Notes: generated by a model not told the origin, from the letters alone. 64,000 nucleotides of DNA from an uncultured Muribaculaceae bacterium (GCA_944321875.1 CALUMX010000005.1:58198-122197), one strand, 5' to 3'. Counted from the stretch's first letter, positions 1-9,591 are shown. A program made the numbers and translations.

Positions 1-1226
1 TTAAAATAGCTTTGCGCTACTTCCGCGCGAAGAAGGGACATACGGCCGTGAGTATCATCTCGGCCATTTCCGTATGTGCCGTCGCCGTCACCGCCCTTGC
101 GATGATTTGCGTCATGTCGGTATTCAACGGATTCAGCGGACTGGTCGACAGCAAGATGTCGCTGCTCGAGCCTGAGCTGCGCGTGGTGGCCGCCAAAGGT
201 GCGGTCATAGGCAATGCCGACAGCCTCGCGTCAGTGGCACGCACCGTCGAGGGCGTAAAAGCGGCACAGCCCACCATTACGGAAAACGCGCTCGCCATCT
301 ACGGCAACCGGCAGATTCCCATAACGGTAAAAGGCGTCAGGGGGAACTACGACAGCATCGTCAACGTCCGCCCGCTCATCCTGCCCGACGGCGGAGGTAA
401 GTTCCTGCTCTACGACGAGAAACTTGCTACCGACATGGCCGTGATGAGCATCGGAGCGGCCACTTCAGTCGAGGCACGGCCGGGCTATGCCACTCCGTGC
501 TATCTCTATGCGCCGAAACGCGTAGGGCCCGTCAACGTGGCCAATCCCGCCTCGGCATTCCGCCGCATTCCCGTCATGGTAGCCGGCGTGTTTGAGCTGA
601 AGCAGCCGGAATATGACCAGAACTATGTGTTCACCTCTCTTGAGGTGGCACGCCGTCTTTACGACTACACCAAGGAGGCGACTGCCGTTGAGATTGCGCT
701 CAAGCCCGGAGCCGGTGAGAGCCGTGTGATGTCGGCACTGTCCGAGCGGCTGGGCGACAGCTACCGCGTGGAAAACCGGCTGATGCAGCACGACCAGTCA
801 CTGAAGCTCATCAACGTAGAGAAATGGATTTCCACCCTGCTGCTGACCCTCATTCTGGTCGTTGCCTCGTTCAACGTATTCACGACGCTTGCCATCCTGA
901 TTTTTGAGAAACGCGACAGCATCGCCACGCTGCATGCCCTGGGCGCCGACAATGCCACTGTGGCACGCATCTTCGTGCTGGAGGGATGGATGGTATCGCT
1001 CGCCGGAGCAGTAGCCGGGGTTGTCGTCGGCGTTATTCTCTGCCTGATTCAGGAACATTTCGGCGTAATCCGACTGAGCGCCGACACGAGCAACCTGCTG
1101 ATTGACACCTACCCTGTCGCCGTCTCTCTGACCGACACGCTCATCGTGTTCGGCATCGTTTCGCTCGTAGGTTTTGCCGCCTCTGCCGCCACGGTAAGAG
1201 CCATGCGCAGCAGTCTGCGGAAATAG
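1..1226 (+). CDS. LolC/E-type ABC transporter permease, 5' end cut by window edge
   Basis: FtsX/MacB-type permease of the lipoprotein-releasing family, which sits in the inner membrane and passes lipoproteins towards the outer membrane with an ATPase partner. The frame is open to the left edge, and the residues before the first possible start (KIALRYFRAKK) match the usual family N-terminus, so the true start lies outside the window. There is a first membrane helix at about residues 13-45, a roughly 220-residue periplasmic domain, and three helices at about 270-300, 320-345 and 370-395, the standard FtsX layout. The ATPase gene is not visible. The exact substrate is inferred; another FtsX-family exporter is possible. 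Confidence 0.85.
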   Translation, partial: KIALRYFRAKKGHTAVSIISAISVCAVAVTALAMICVMSVFNGFSGLVDSKMSLLEPELRVVAAKGAVIGNADSLASVARTVEGVKAAQPTITENALAIYGNRQIPITVKGVRGNYDSIVNVRPLILPDGGGKFLLYDEKLATDMAVMSIGAATSVEARPGYATPCYLYAPKRVGPVNVANPASAFRRIPVMVAGVFELKQPEYDQNYVFTSLEVARRLYDYTKEATAVEIALKPGAGESRVMSALSERLGDSYRVENRLMQHDQSLKLINVEKWISTLLLTLILVVASFNVFTTLAILIFEKRDSIATLHALGADNATVARIFVLEGWMVSLAGAVAGVVVGVILCLIQEHFGVIRLSADTSNLLIDTYPVAVSLTDTLIVFGIVSLVGFAASAATVRAMRSSLRK

Positions 1227-1263
1227 AGCGGCCCACGGACGACGCAAATAGCAGAGTACGGAT

Positions 1264-1294
1264 TTGTTTTTCTCTCTTTTTTTACTTATCTTTA
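1264..1294 (+). promoter_or_regulatory. Bacteroidota promoter before the DUF4254 gene
   Basis: TTG at 1264-1266, 20 bases, then TATCTTTA at 1287-1294, a one-base variant of the TAnnTTTG -7 element. It would start a transcript about 70 bases before the DUF4254 start. Confidence 0.55.
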
Positions 1295-1371
1295 CCTTCC
1301 TGATGGTTAACGTCCCCATTTTCAAGGACAAAAACCGTTGTTTTATTACGAATCAACTAAAGAAATAGTAT

Positions 1372-1983
1372 ATGAATGCTTTTGTAGAAAAATGCAACAA
1401 GATTTTTGGAGAAACGACGCTCCATTATCATAAGTTCGACAACATCGACGCTGTGCCGGAAAACCCATACGAAGCCGGTACGATTGATGACGTTCTGTTC
1501 CGCAAGAACTGGATTGACGCCGTACAGTGGCACATGGAGGACATCATCCGCGACCCGCAGATTGACCCGGTAGAGGCTCTTGCGCTGAAACGCCGCATCG
1601 ACAAGTCAAACCAAGACCGTACGGACCTTGTTGAAGACATCGATACTTATTTCCGCGAACTCTACAAAGACGTGAAGACGGCAGCCGACGCTACCATCAA
1701 CACCGAAAGCCCGGCATGGGCCATCGACCGCCTGTCGATTCTCGCGCTGAAAATCTACCACATGCGCCAGGAGACAGAGCGTACCGACGCCTCTGCCGAA
1801 CACATCGCTAAATGTACGGCGAAACTCAACGTGCTGCTCGAACAGCAGGTTGACCTCTCTACTGCCATCGGCCAGCTTCTCGACGACATCGCAGCAGGCC
1901 GCAAGTACATGAAGGTCTACCGCCAGATGAAGATGTATAACGACGCAGACACAAATCCTGTGCTCTACGCCGCTAAGAAATAA
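1372..1983 (+). CDS. DUF4254 domain-containing protein
   Basis: A 203-residue, mostly helical and highly charged cytoplasmic protein with no signal peptide or membrane segment. It matches DUF4254, a family common in Bacteroidota that is usually encoded next to a GT9 glycosyltransferase, as it is here. Conserved stretches include the FRKNWIDAVQWHMEDIIRDP segment near residue 43 and a second helical block near residue 115. The glycosyltransferase starts 15 bases downstream, so the two are probably co-transcribed and may act together on a surface glycan. The biochemical function is unknown. Confidence 0.8.
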   Translation: MNAFVEKCNKIFGETTLHYHKFDNIDAVPENPYEAGTIDDVLFRKNWIDAVQWHMEDIIRDPQIDPVEALALKRRIDKSNQDRTDLVEDIDTYFRELYKDVKTAADATINTESPAWAIDRLSILALKIYHMRQETERTDASAEHIAKCTAKLNVLLEQQVDLSTAIGQLLDDIAAGRKYMKVYRQMKMYNDADTNPVLYAAKK

Positions 1984-1998
1984 TAACCTGTATTTGAT

Positions 1999-3075
1999 TT
2001 GGAACACAGAAATCCGGAATACAGCAACGTTCTATTGGTACGGTTCTCGGCACTCGGCGATGTGGCGATGACCGTACCTGTGGTTTATTCCGTGTGCCAT
2101 GCCTTTCCCGAAACGCGGTTCGTGATGCTCACGCAGAAGTTCACGACCTCGCTGTTTGTCAACGCCCCCGCCAACCTGACGGTCGTGGGTGTCGACCTGA
2201 AAGCGCCCGAATGCCACGGAGTGGCAGGACTGTGGCATCTGGCGGCTAAAATGGTAGCCGACTATGCCATCGATGCCTATGCCGACCTGCACGACGTGTT
2301 GCGCAGCCGTCTGATAGGGCTTTACTGCTCGCTGCACCGCATTCCGGTGTTCCGCATCGACAAGGGCCGCGGAGAGAAACGCCGGCTCATCCATCACGGC
2401 GACAAACCGCTGAGCCATCTGCGCACGACCCACGAGCGTTATGCCGAGGTGCTGCGCCGCATGGGCTTTGAGTTCGACTGCCGGTTTACGTCGGTCTACA
2501 CCGACGGTACCGACGCTTCCGTCTACGCCGATATAACGACTCCCAAGAAAGCCGGAGAACAATGGATAGGCATCGCTCCTTTCGCCAAGCACAAAGGAAA
2601 GATTTACCCCTTTGAGCGGATGCGGGAAGTGGTGGCGCTGCTCCTGCAGAAAGGGAACCGCCGGATTTTCCTCTTCGGAGGAGGCGCGGAAGAACAGCAG
2701 TTGCTGCGCTCGCTGGCCGATACAGCCCCTGACAGCATCGTCTCCCTGGCGGAAAAACGCCACGGCTTTGCCAAAGAGATGGCGCTGATGAGCGACATGG
2801 ACGTGATGGTATCGATGGACTCGGCCAATATGCACATTGCCTCCCTCGTAGGTCTTCCCGTCGTTTCCGTATGGGGACAGACACATCCGTTCTGCGGATT
2901 CACAGGCTGGCAGCAGGCGGAGAACAACGAGGTGCAGCTCGACCTGCCCTGCCGACCCTGCTCGGTGTTCGGCAACAAGGAATGCCATCTGGCTACACCC
3001 TACGCCTGCATGACAGGCATACGCCCGGAAATGGTGGCCGAGAGGGTGGAGAAAGTGTTGGACAACAAGAAATAA
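1999..3075 (+). CDS. glycosyltransferase family 9 (heptosyltransferase-like)
   Basis: GT9 enzymes move heptose or a related sugar from an ADP- or nucleotide-activated donor to the lipopolysaccharide core at the inner face of the inner membrane. The N-terminal Rossmann motif LLVRFSALGDVAMTVPVV (about residues 12-29) and the C-terminal HIASLVGLPVVSVWGQTHP segment (about 278-296) are both clear. Length, 358 residues, is normal. A TTG start at 1999 is chosen because stops lie in frame just upstream and no ATG precedes the conserved motif. It lies between DUF4254 and ruvB, nearly contiguous with both. The acceptor sugar is not predictable. Confidence 0.88.
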   Translation: MEHRNPEYSNVLLVRFSALGDVAMTVPVVYSVCHAFPETRFVMLTQKFTTSLFVNAPANLTVVGVDLKAPECHGVAGLWHLAAKMVADYAIDAYADLHDVLRSRLIGLYCSLHRIPVFRIDKGRGEKRRLIHHGDKPLSHLRTTHERYAEVLRRMGFEFDCRFTSVYTDGTDASVYADITTPKKAGEQWIGIAPFAKHKGKIYPFERMREVVALLLQKGNRRIFLFGGGAEEQQLLRSLADTAPDSIVSLAEKRHGFAKEMALMSDMDVMVSMDSANMHIASLVGLPVVSVWGQTHPFCGFTGWQQAENNEVQLDLPCRPCSVFGNKECHLATPYACMTGIRPEMVAERVEKVLDNKK

Positions 3076-3084
3076 CAAAGAAGA

Positions 3085-4104
3085 ATGAGCGAAGAATTCG
3101 ACATACGCAACAGCCGCATCGACGGCGACCGTGACTTCGAGCGAGCCTTGCGCCCGCTCGTTTTTGATGATTTCAGCGGCCAGGAGAAAATCATCGAGAA
3201 CCTGCGCGTGTTTGTGCAAGCCGCCAAGATGAGAGGCGAGGCTCTCGACCATACGCTGCTCTACGGCCCTCCGGGACTCGGAAAAACGACGCTGAGCAAC
3301 ATCATGGCCAACGAGCTGGGCGTAGGCTTCAAGATTACGTCCGGCCCCGTACTCGACAAACCGGGTGACCTGGCCGGCATCCTCACCTCGCTGGAGGAGA
3401 ACGACGTGCTTTTCATCGACGAGATTCACCGCCTGAACCCTGTCGTCGAGGAGTATCTCTACTCGGCAATGGAGGACTACCGCATCGACATCATGATTGA
3501 CAAAGGTCCGGGCGCACGCTCCATCCAGCTCAACCTGGCGCCGTTTACGCTCATCGGTGCCACAACCCGCAGCGGACTGCTCACTCCGCCGCTGCGTGCC
3601 CGCTTCGGCATTAACTGCCACCTGGAATACTACGACCACAGCGTGCTGCAACGCATCGTGCTGCGCTCTGCCTCCCTGCTCGGCGTGAAATGCACGGAAG
3701 AGGCAGCTACGGAAATTGCCCTGCGCAGCCGGGGAACGCCCCGTGTGGCCAACGCCTTGCTGCGACGTGTGCGCGATTTCGCCCAGGTGAAAGGTTCCGG
3801 AGAGATTGACCCTGAAATTGCACGCTACTCACTGGAGGCGCTCAACATCGACCGCTACGGCCTCGACGAGGTCGACAACAAACTGCTGCTGACGATTATC
3901 GACAAGTTCGGCGGCGGTCCTGTGGGTCTGAACACGATTGCCACCGCGCTCGGCGAAGACGCAGAGACGGTGGAGGAAGTCTACGAACCGTTCCTCATCA
4001 AGGAAGGTTTCATCAAGCGCACGCCCCGCGGCCGCGAAGTGACGATGCTGGCCTACGAGCATCTGCACAAGACACCCCGCGCCTATCAGGACGGTCTTTT
4101 CTGA
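3085..4104 (+). CDS. ruvB: Holliday junction branch migration helicase RuvB
   Basis: Hexameric AAA+ motor that drives branch migration with RuvA during recombinational repair. Walker A is GPPGLGKTT at residues 61-69, Walker B is DEIH at about 112-115, and the sensor/arginine-finger segment [18 protein letters not shown] follows at about 158-175. The C-terminal winged helix is complete. At 339 residues it has the family length. It starts 9 bases after the glycosyltransferase stop, so it shares that transcript, and it is followed by a strong hairpin terminator. ruvA and ruvC are not in the window. Confidence 0.98.
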   Translation: MSEEFDIRNSRIDGDRDFERALRPLVFDDFSGQEKIIENLRVFVQAAKMRGEALDHTLLYGPPGLGKTTLSNIMANELGVGFKITSGPVLDKPGDLAGILTSLEENDVLFIDEIHRLNPVVEEYLYSAMEDYRIDIMIDKGPGARSIQLNLAPFTLIGATTRSGLLTPPLRARFGINCHLEYYDHSVLQRIVLRSASLLGVKCTEEAATEIALRSRGTPRVANALLRRVRDFAQVKGSGEIDPEIARYSLEALNIDRYGLDEVDNKLLLTIIDKFGGGPVGLNTIATALGEDAETVEEVYEPFLIKEGFIKRTPRGREVTMLAYEHLHKTPRAYQDGLF

Positions 4105-4127
4105 GAAATGCGAAAAAGCATAAACGG

Positions 4128-4160
4128 TTGCCCTGCCATTGCGGTGGGGCAATTTTGTTT
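4128..4160 (+). terminator. terminator after ruvB
   Basis: A 10-base-pair stem (4128-4137 with 4143-4152, including two G-U pairs) and a 5-base loop are followed by TTTTGTTT. It ends the DUF4254-GT9-ruvB unit. Confidence 0.75.
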
Positions 4161-4192
4161 CTGCACCGAACAGCGATTTCCGGCGGCATTAC

Positions 4193-4223
4193 TTGCCGGA
4201 CTACGGGAAATTGACTAATTTTA
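4193..4223 (+). promoter_or_regulatory. promoter of the BspA-like gene
   Basis: TTG at 4193-4195, 20 bases, then TAATTTTA at 4216-4223. The start codon follows 21 bases later. The last base of the -7 box departs from consensus (A for G). Confidence 0.5.
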
Positions 4224-4244
4224 GGCAACTTAGCAAGACACACC

Positions 4245-6356
4245 ATGAAACATACGCTGACATTCCTGCTTCTTCTGCTGCTGAACGCAACCACATTGCG
4301 GGCCTACTCGCGGTTTACTTCCGACGGCCTGACCTACCAGACCCTGTCGGAAACGGAAGTTGCCGTCACCGGCTTCACCCGGGAGAGCCAGAGCATCGTG
4401 ATTCCCTCCGAAGTGGAACACGACGGCATCCTCTATGCGGTAAGCGAAATCGGCCAATGGGCTTTCTCCGGATGCTCCGCACAAGTGTTCTCACTGCCGG
4501 AGAGCCTGCGCTCCATCGGAAAATCAGCCTTTACAGGGAGCGGGCTCATTGCCATCGAGCTCCCGGCGGCGGTAACGTTCCTCGGCGCGGAAGCGTTCAG
4601 CGACTGCCGCTCGTTGACGGCAGTCACCCTGTCCTCCGGAATCACGGAAATCGGCGAACGCACGTTCTCCGGATGCACGTTCCTCACGACCGTTACCCTG
4701 CCCGACCGGATAAGCATCATCGGCGAAGAAGCCTTTCTGGAATGCACCGCCCTCTCTTCCCTCCAATTCCCCCAATCGCTTACCTCCATAAGAAGCCGGG
4801 CCTTCAAAGGCTGTCAGTCGCTTGCATCCGTTGCGCTGAGCGGTAACGTCAAAGCCATCGAAAGCGAGGCGTTCAGCGGCTGCACCGCGTTGCGCTCAGT
4901 AGCAGTTCAGGAGGGGCTGAGAACCATCGGAGAGGAAACTTTCTCCGGCTGCCGCTCTCTGACGGGCATCGCCCTTCCCAGTAGCATAACAACCATCGGC
5001 AGCGGAGCATTCCGCCAATGCGAGGCACTGTCGGCCATCGCTCTTCAGGAAGGACTGACAAGCATCGGTGCCGATGCCTTCCGCGACTGCACGACACTGG
5101 CGTCCGTGCAACTGCCCACCTCCGTGACAACGGTAGGAACAGGCGCATTCGCCGGATGTACGGCTCTGACATCCGCTTCCTTATCCGAAAAATTAAATAT
5201 AGTGGACGAAGGCACATTTGCCGGGTGCCTGCAATTGAAAGAAATACGACTGCCGGAGAATGTAATCGCTATCGGAAATAGCGCGTTCTACGGCTGCGAA
5301 GCGTTGACGGCGCTGACGCTGTCGGAAAGCCTGATGACCATTGGCGATGAAGCCTTCCGCAACTGCCGGAGTCTTCCGTCTGTTGCCATTCCCGTCAAAG
5401 TGTCGGCGATAGGCACCGATGTGTTCCAGGGCTGCGACCGATTGGAACGTTTTGAGGTCGCGGAGGAAAATTCCGCCTTTGCCGCTGACGAAGGTGTGCT
5501 GCTCAACCACAGCCAAACCACCCTGCTCCGCTATCCGCCGGCAAAAACGGGTGACGCCTATACCGTTCCGGCCGGCGTGACAAGCCTCGGACGCAACGCA
5601 TTCAGCAACAGCCGACTAACGGAAATCTCTCTTTCCGGCAATCTTACGGCAATCGGATGGGGAGCGTTCGCCAACTGCGGACAACTGAAGGCAATCGCAC
5701 TGCCTGTGTCGGTGAGAACCATCGAGGACTGGGCTTTTGACGGCTGCGAGGCACTGGCAGAACTGACCAACCGCAACCCGCAGCCTCAACCCGTTAGAAC
5801 CAATGTCTTTTCAGGCATTCCTGACAATGCCGTACTGAAAGTGCCGGAAGAAGCCGTCGAGGCTTACCGCAATGCCGAAGGATGGCGGCGCTTCCGCAAC
5901 ATTGAACCGCTGACGGATTACTTTGAAATCACCTATCGCTCCAATAACGGACTGGATTTCTCCCACGTCAGCCAGTTCTACCCCGGCAATGAGGGGCAGA
6001 CGGCAGCTCCTGCCGACCTGTTCGCCTACGCGGGCTACCGACTGACAGAATGGAATACGGAAGCGCAAGGAAACGGCCGGGGATATGCTCCCGGCGAACC
6101 GTTCGCAGCCGATGAGTTCTCGGCCGACGTGACACTTTACGCACAATGGGAAGAATTGACCTCGGTCGGCGTTCTCACGACCGAAACGGCCATTCATGCG
6201 GAAGAAGGCCGGATTTACAACCCAGAACACGAATATTTCACCCTCTACGACATCAACGGCCGTACCGTCTACCACGGTAACGGCGACGCGCTCCGTTTCC
6301 CGCAGGGCATCTACCTGCTCCGCACCTCAACGGCCGTCAGAAAGGTCGCATTATAG
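4245..6356 (+). CDS. secreted BspA-type leucine-rich repeat protein with InlB-type repeat and sorting-type tail
   Basis: A 703-residue surface or secreted protein. A signal peptide covers about residues 1-20. About 20 leucine-rich repeats of the BspA/TpLRR type, each near 23 residues with the pattern IG..AF.GC..L..V.LP..VT, fill about 45-400 and 430-515. A Listeria-Bacteroides (InlB B-type) repeat with the GYRLTEWNTEAQGNG and VTLYAQW segments lies at about 565-635. The last 60 residues (YDINGRTVY...GIYLLRTS) resemble a type IX secretion C-terminal domain. BspA relatives bind host matrix proteins or other bacteria; that role here is inference. It converges with nhaC with one base between the stop codons. 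Confidence 0.88.
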   Translation: MKHTLTFLLLLLLNATTLRAYSRFTSDGLTYQTLSETEVAVTGFTRESQSIVIPSEVEHDGILYAVSEIGQWAFSGCSAQVFSLPESLRSIGKSAFTGSGLIAIELPAAVTFLGAEAFSDCRSLTAVTLSSGITEIGERTFSGCTFLTTVTLPDRISIIGEEAFLECTALSSLQFPQSLTSIRSRAFKGCQSLASVALSGNVKAIESEAFSGCTALRSVAVQEGLRTIGEETFSGCRSLTGIALPSSITTIGSGAFRQCEALSAIALQEGLTSIGADAFRDCTTLASVQLPTSVTTVGTGAFAGCTALTSASLSEKLNIVDEGTFAGCLQLKEIRLPENVIAIGNSAFYGCEALTALTLSESLMTIGDEAFRNCRSLPSVAIPVKVSAIGTDVFQGCDRLERFEVAEENSAFAADEGVLLNHSQTTLLRYPPAKTGDAYTVPAGVTSLGRNAFSNSRLTEISLSGNLTAIGWGAFANCGQLKAIALPVSVRTIEDWAFDGCEALAELTNRNPQPQPVRTNVFSGIPDNAVLKVPEEAVEAYRNAEGWRRFRNIEPLTDYFEITYRSNNGLDFSHVSQFYPGNEGQTAAPADLFAYAGYRLTEWNTEAQGNGRGYAPGEPFAADEFSADVTLYAQWEELTSVGVLTTETAIHAEEGRIYNPEHEYFTLYDINGRTVYHGNGDALRFPQGIYLLRTSTAVRKVAL

Positions 6357-6357
6357 C

Positions 6358-7791
6358 CTATTCGGCAGGACGGCGGCTGTGATAGTAAATGCGGTAGCCA
6401 ATAGCCGCCACAATAATGCTCATCAGCGGGCTGAGAAGGTTGAAGAAGCAATAAGGCAGGTAAGTGAGGGTGCTGACATTAAGCACGGTCGACTGCGTAA
6501 GGCCGCAGGAATTCCACGGAATCAGCACGGAAGTCACCGTCACCGCATCCTCCGTCGTACGGCTCAGCAGACGGCTTTCGTAGCCTTTCTCCTCATACAC
6601 CTTACGGAACATATTACCTGTCAGAATAACGCTGATATACTGGTCGGCCGTCGTCAGATTGAGGAACAAGCCGGAGCAGACCGTACCCGTCACCATGGAG
6701 AACGTATTGCGCATGTGGTGCAGGAACATGGTTGTGATGCTCTGGAGCATGCCTCCTGCCGTCATGGCTCCGCCAAAGCACATGGCACAGAGAATAAGCC
6801 ATACCGTGTTCATCATGCCCGCCATACCACGGGTAGCCACCAGTGAGTCCACCATCTCGTTGCCGGTCGACAATGCCGTAGACGACGTAAGCATCGTCAC
6901 GATGCCCTCAAACATCGGCTTATCGCTGCCGGGAACGAGCGCAGCGATGATGTCAGGCTGGAAAATGACGGCAGCCACTACGGCCATCGCCGTCGAGAGA
7001 AAGAGGGTAACAATCGAAGATACGCGTTTTGCAATCAGCACTCCCGTCAGTACGGGCACGACAAGCAGCCACGGCGTCACGTGGAAAGTGCTGTCAAGTA
7101 CCGAGCTGATGGCCTCCACCTGGGAATTATCAGCCACACCTCCGCTCAGACCGGCGATGACGAAGATAATGAGCGTGATGACTATCGACGGCACGGTCGT
7201 AATCTGCATATAGCGCAAATGGGAGAACAGCGGTGTCTTGGTGACGGAAGCCGCCAGTACGGTCGTGTCGGACAACGGGGAGATTTTATCTCCGAAATAC
7301 GCGCCCGAGATAATCGCTCCGGCCGTCCATCCCGGCTCATAGCCCTGCGCGCTTCCGATGCCCATAAGGGCGATACCGATAGTGGCAATCGTCGTCCAGG
7401 AACTGCCGGTCATCACCGACACTACGATACAGATGACGCAGGCCGATGCCAGGAACACCGAGGGATGAATGAGGTGCATTCCATAGGAAATGAGCATCGG
7501 GACAACACCGCTAATCATCCACGCGCCGGAAAGGGCTCCGATGATAAGCAAGATGATGAGTGCCGACGCCACGCCCTTGACATTCCGCACGATGGTGTCC
7601 TCAAATTCTTTCCATTCAACCTTGTAGAATACCATTCCAATAAACGCGCACACAGCGCTGGTCACCAACAGGGCCATCTGGCTGGCACCGTTGAGAGAGT
7701 CGCTTCCAAAAGTGGAAATCGAAAGGTAGAGCAACCCGATGAGCAAGACAATCGGAATGCAGGCTACCAATGGGTGTGGGAGTTTCTTCAT
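6358..7791 (-). CDS. nhaC: Na+/H+ antiporter, NhaC family
   Basis: Integral inner-membrane protein of 477 residues with about 11-12 hydrophobic helices. It exchanges cytoplasmic sodium for protons and helps pH and salt balance. The family core TGSSWTTIATIG and the following SGAYFGDKISPLSDTTVLA segment are intact at roughly residues 135-185, and the second-half counterpart near residue 385 is also present. Some family members exchange malate/lactate instead, so the ion pair is inferred. It is monocistronic, has its own promoter, and converges tightly on the BspA-like gene with no obvious terminator between them. Confidence 0.9.
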   Translation of the reverse strand: MKKLPHPLVACIPIVLLIGLLYLSISTFGSDSLNGASQMALLVTSAVCAFIGMVFYKVEWKEFEDTIVRNVKGVASALIILLIIGALSGAWMISGVVPMLISYGMHLIHPSVFLASACVICIVVSVMTGSSWTTIATIGIALMGIGSAQGYEPGWTAGAIISGAYFGDKISPLSDTTVLAASVTKTPLFSHLRYMQITTVPSIVITLIIFVIAGLSGGVADNSQVEAISSVLDSTFHVTPWLLVVPVLTGVLIAKRVSSIVTLFLSTAMAVVAAVIFQPDIIAALVPGSDKPMFEGIVTMLTSSTALSTGNEMVDSLVATRGMAGMMNTVWLILCAMCFGGAMTAGGMLQSITTMFLHHMRNTFSMVTGTVCSGLFLNLTTADQYISVILTGNMFRKVYEEKGYESRLLSRTTEDAVTVTSVLIPWNSCGLTQSTVLNVSTLTYLPYCFFNLLSPLMSIIVAAIGYRIYYHSRRPAE

Positions 7792-7929
7792 AATAATGCC
7801 TTCAATAAAAAATAACCGTCCGGCAATCCCTCATGCCTGCCCCGGCATTGCGGATTACCCGAAATATACATGCAAGACCTGCTTTCCCGCTCCTTTCCTC
7901 ACGGTGGAGCATTTTGCAGAATTGAGGTG

Positions 7930-7960
7930 CAAAGTTAGCACTTAACTCCGTTATTTCCAA
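7930..7960 (-). promoter_or_regulatory. promoter of nhaC
   Basis: On the minus strand: TTG (7960-7958), exactly 20 bases, then TAACTTTG (7937-7930), a perfect TAnnTTTG. The implied leader is about 130 bases. Confidence 0.7.
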
Positions 7961-7982
7961 AGCCGGAGCATCATAAACCCAA

Positions 7983-8018
7983 AACGGGCCGCTTTCCCGA
8001 AATGGAAAGCGACCCGTT
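7983..8018 (-). terminator. terminator after the FKBP cluster
   Basis: AACGGG-type stem of about 15 pairs with one mismatch (7983-7997 with 8004-8018). On the minus strand it is followed by TTTTGGGTTT. It ends the three-gene isomerase run. Confidence 0.6.
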
Positions 8019-8050
8019 CAGTCTTTTTATGCAATCAGTTCTGGACTGGA

Positions 8051-8917
8051 TTATTTTGCCTCAGCAGGCTCCTCAGCCGGAACAAATTGAATCTCAACCT
8101 TCACTACATCGTAAGGCTTAACAACACCGCCGGTTGCTACCTCTGCACCGATGTTGAAGTAGAATTCATAATGACCACCGTGTCTTACAGAAGTGACAGC
8201 GTCAACCATAGCCTTGTTCAGGTTAGCGAAGTAGCCGGCAGACAATTTCTGAGCCTGACCTCTTGAAGAAGCCAATACGTCACCCTTGAGTGTAGACATT
8301 GTGTAAACAACATTCAACTCGTCAGAAGCGAGAATTGTGTTGCCAGTACCTTCCTCGATAGTCTTGCAAACGATACCGTTCACTTCCTTAGCGCCGTTTT
8401 TCACCAAGTCAGCGAGGAAAGCCTCAGTTTTTTTCTTGTTGGCCTGAGCGGCAGTATCTGACTCAACCATGATTTTCTTAGCCTTCATCAACTTCTCGTC
8501 GATGCCTGCGCCAATCTTGTTGATGTCGATAGCGATAGTATCCTTAGACAATTCCTGAGCCAAAGCAGCAAGAATGAGCTTCTTGTCAAGCTTCAAACCG
8601 AATTGGTCCTCGATTGCTGATACGTTCTGTGCGATAGCCAGACCCATCTGCAGACCCATCATGTAAGATTGTCCGTTTACAGAGTTGTCGGCCTCGATAG
8701 CTACCTTCAAACCTTTCAACACTTCAGCCTTGTTATACTTCAAGCTGTCAGGCATGTATTGTACCTGAGCATTGTACTGACCGGCAAAAATCTTACCGAA
8801 GTCCATTGATACTGAATCCTGGAGCTGAACCAATTCCGGATTTTGGTTGGCTTCGCTCTTACATCCTGTTACAGCCAACATCAAAGCTGCAACACCTGCG
8901 AAAATAAGTTTCTTCAT
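8051..8917 (-). CDS. FKBP-type peptidyl-prolyl isomerase, lipoprotein, divergent
   Basis: A 288-residue lipoprotein: MKKLIFAGVAALMLAVTGC ends in a lipobox cysteine at residue 19, so the protein is membrane-anchored and faces the periplasm. A helical dimerisation region (about 30-185) with Mip/FkpA-like N-terminal character precedes a C-terminal FKBP-like fold (about 195-280). That fold is diverged: the usual VxYxGxLxDGxxFDS strand has become a TMSTLKGDVLASS-type sequence, so catalysis is doubtful and a chaperone role is plausible. It is the third of three tandem FKBP genes on this strand, 28 bases after its neighbour, and probably shares its transcript. Confidence 0.82.
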   Translation of the reverse strand: MKKLIFAGVAALMLAVTGCKSEANQNPELVQLQDSVSMDFGKIFAGQYNAQVQYMPDSLKYNKAEVLKGLKVAIEADNSVNGQSYMMGLQMGLAIAQNVSAIEDQFGLKLDKKLILAALAQELSKDTIAIDINKIGAGIDEKLMKAKKIMVESDTAAQANKKKTEAFLADLVKNGAKEVNGIVCKTIEEGTGNTILASDELNVVYTMSTLKGDVLASSRGQAQKLSAGYFANLNKAMVDAVTSVRHGGHYEFYFNIGAEVATGGVVKPYDVVKVEIQFVPAEEPAEAK

Positions 8918-8945
8918 AATTGTATTGTTTTTCCTATTTGTTTTC

Positions 8946-9569
8946 TTACTTAATCACTCTGCGAAGCTCAACGTCGAAAATCAGCGTCATGTTCGGGCCG
9001 ATTACGCCGCCTGCGCCGTTAGGACCGTAGGCAAGGTCTGCCGGAATATAAAGACGCCATTGGTCGCCTTCGTGCATCAGCTGAAGAGCTTCCACCCAAC
9101 CCGGAATCACCTGAGTGACACCGAACGTAGCAGGTACGCCGCGCTCTACGGAGCTGTCGAACACCGTACCGTCGATGAGCTTACCCGTGTAGTGTACCTC
9201 CACGCGGTCAGTAGCCTTCGGCTGGTTGCCGTTGCCCGATTTGAGCACTTCATACTGCAAGCCGGAAGCCGTTACCGTAATGCCTTCGCGCTTGGCGTTC
9301 TCAGAAAGGAATGCCTGACCGATTTCCAGGTTCTTCGCACCCTCTTTCTCTGCCTCAGCCTGCATTTCCACCTCAAGAGCGGCAAAAAACTCCTGAACCG
9401 TGCGCTTTGCCTCGTCGTAAGTCATTTTAGGCTTCTCACCGTCGTAGACGGCTGCGACACCGGCTGCAAAGTCGTTTGTGTCCAGTTTCTTGATACCTGA
9501 ACCCTTGAAATTATGTCCCATGCTCATTCCCAGAGCGTAGCTTAATTTGTCCATAGTGTTATTAGTCAT
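8946..9569 (-). CDS. FKBP-type peptidyl-prolyl isomerase, cytoplasmic
   Basis: A 207-residue isomerase without a signal peptide. The FKBP_N-type helical segment is at about residues 5-105 and the FKBP domain at about 110-206. Family residues are intact: VHYTGKLIDGTVFDSS, PATFGVTQVIPGWVEALQLM and LAYGPNGAG. It should speed cis-trans prolyl isomerisation and act as a folding helper in the cytoplasm. Methionine 6 is an alternative start; with a -7 box at 9584-9591 the first methionine would leave a leader of only about 8 bases, so the inner start deserves consideration. Confidence 0.88.
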   Translation of the reverse strand: MTNNTMDKLSYALGMSMGHNFKGSGIKKLDTNDFAAGVAAVYDGEKPKMTYDEAKRTVQEFFAALEVEMQAEAEKEGAKNLEIGQAFLSENAKREGITVTASGLQYEVLKSGNGNQPKATDRVEVHYTGKLIDGTVFDSSVERGVPATFGVTQVIPGWVEALQLMHEGDQWRLYIPADLAYGPNGAGGVIGPNMTLIFDVELRRVIK

Positions 9570-9583
9570 TTTGTTTCAGTTGG

Positions 9584-9591
9584 CAAAATTA
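9584..9591 (-). promoter_or_regulatory. possible -7 element before the cytoplasmic FKBP gene
   Basis: TAATTTTG on the minus strand matches TAnnTTTG. No TTG stands at the usual 19-21 base distance, so only the -7 part is supported. Confidence 0.35.

Noticed and set aside
2032..3651. Minus-strand frame of 539 codons opposite GT9 and ruvB
   Set aside because: Antisense shadow; the plus-strand genes carry complete catalytic motifs.
4139..4846. Plus-strand frame overlapping the BspA-like gene start
   Set aside because: Begins in the ruvB terminator and has no protein-like features; the BspA-like signal peptide starts in another frame.
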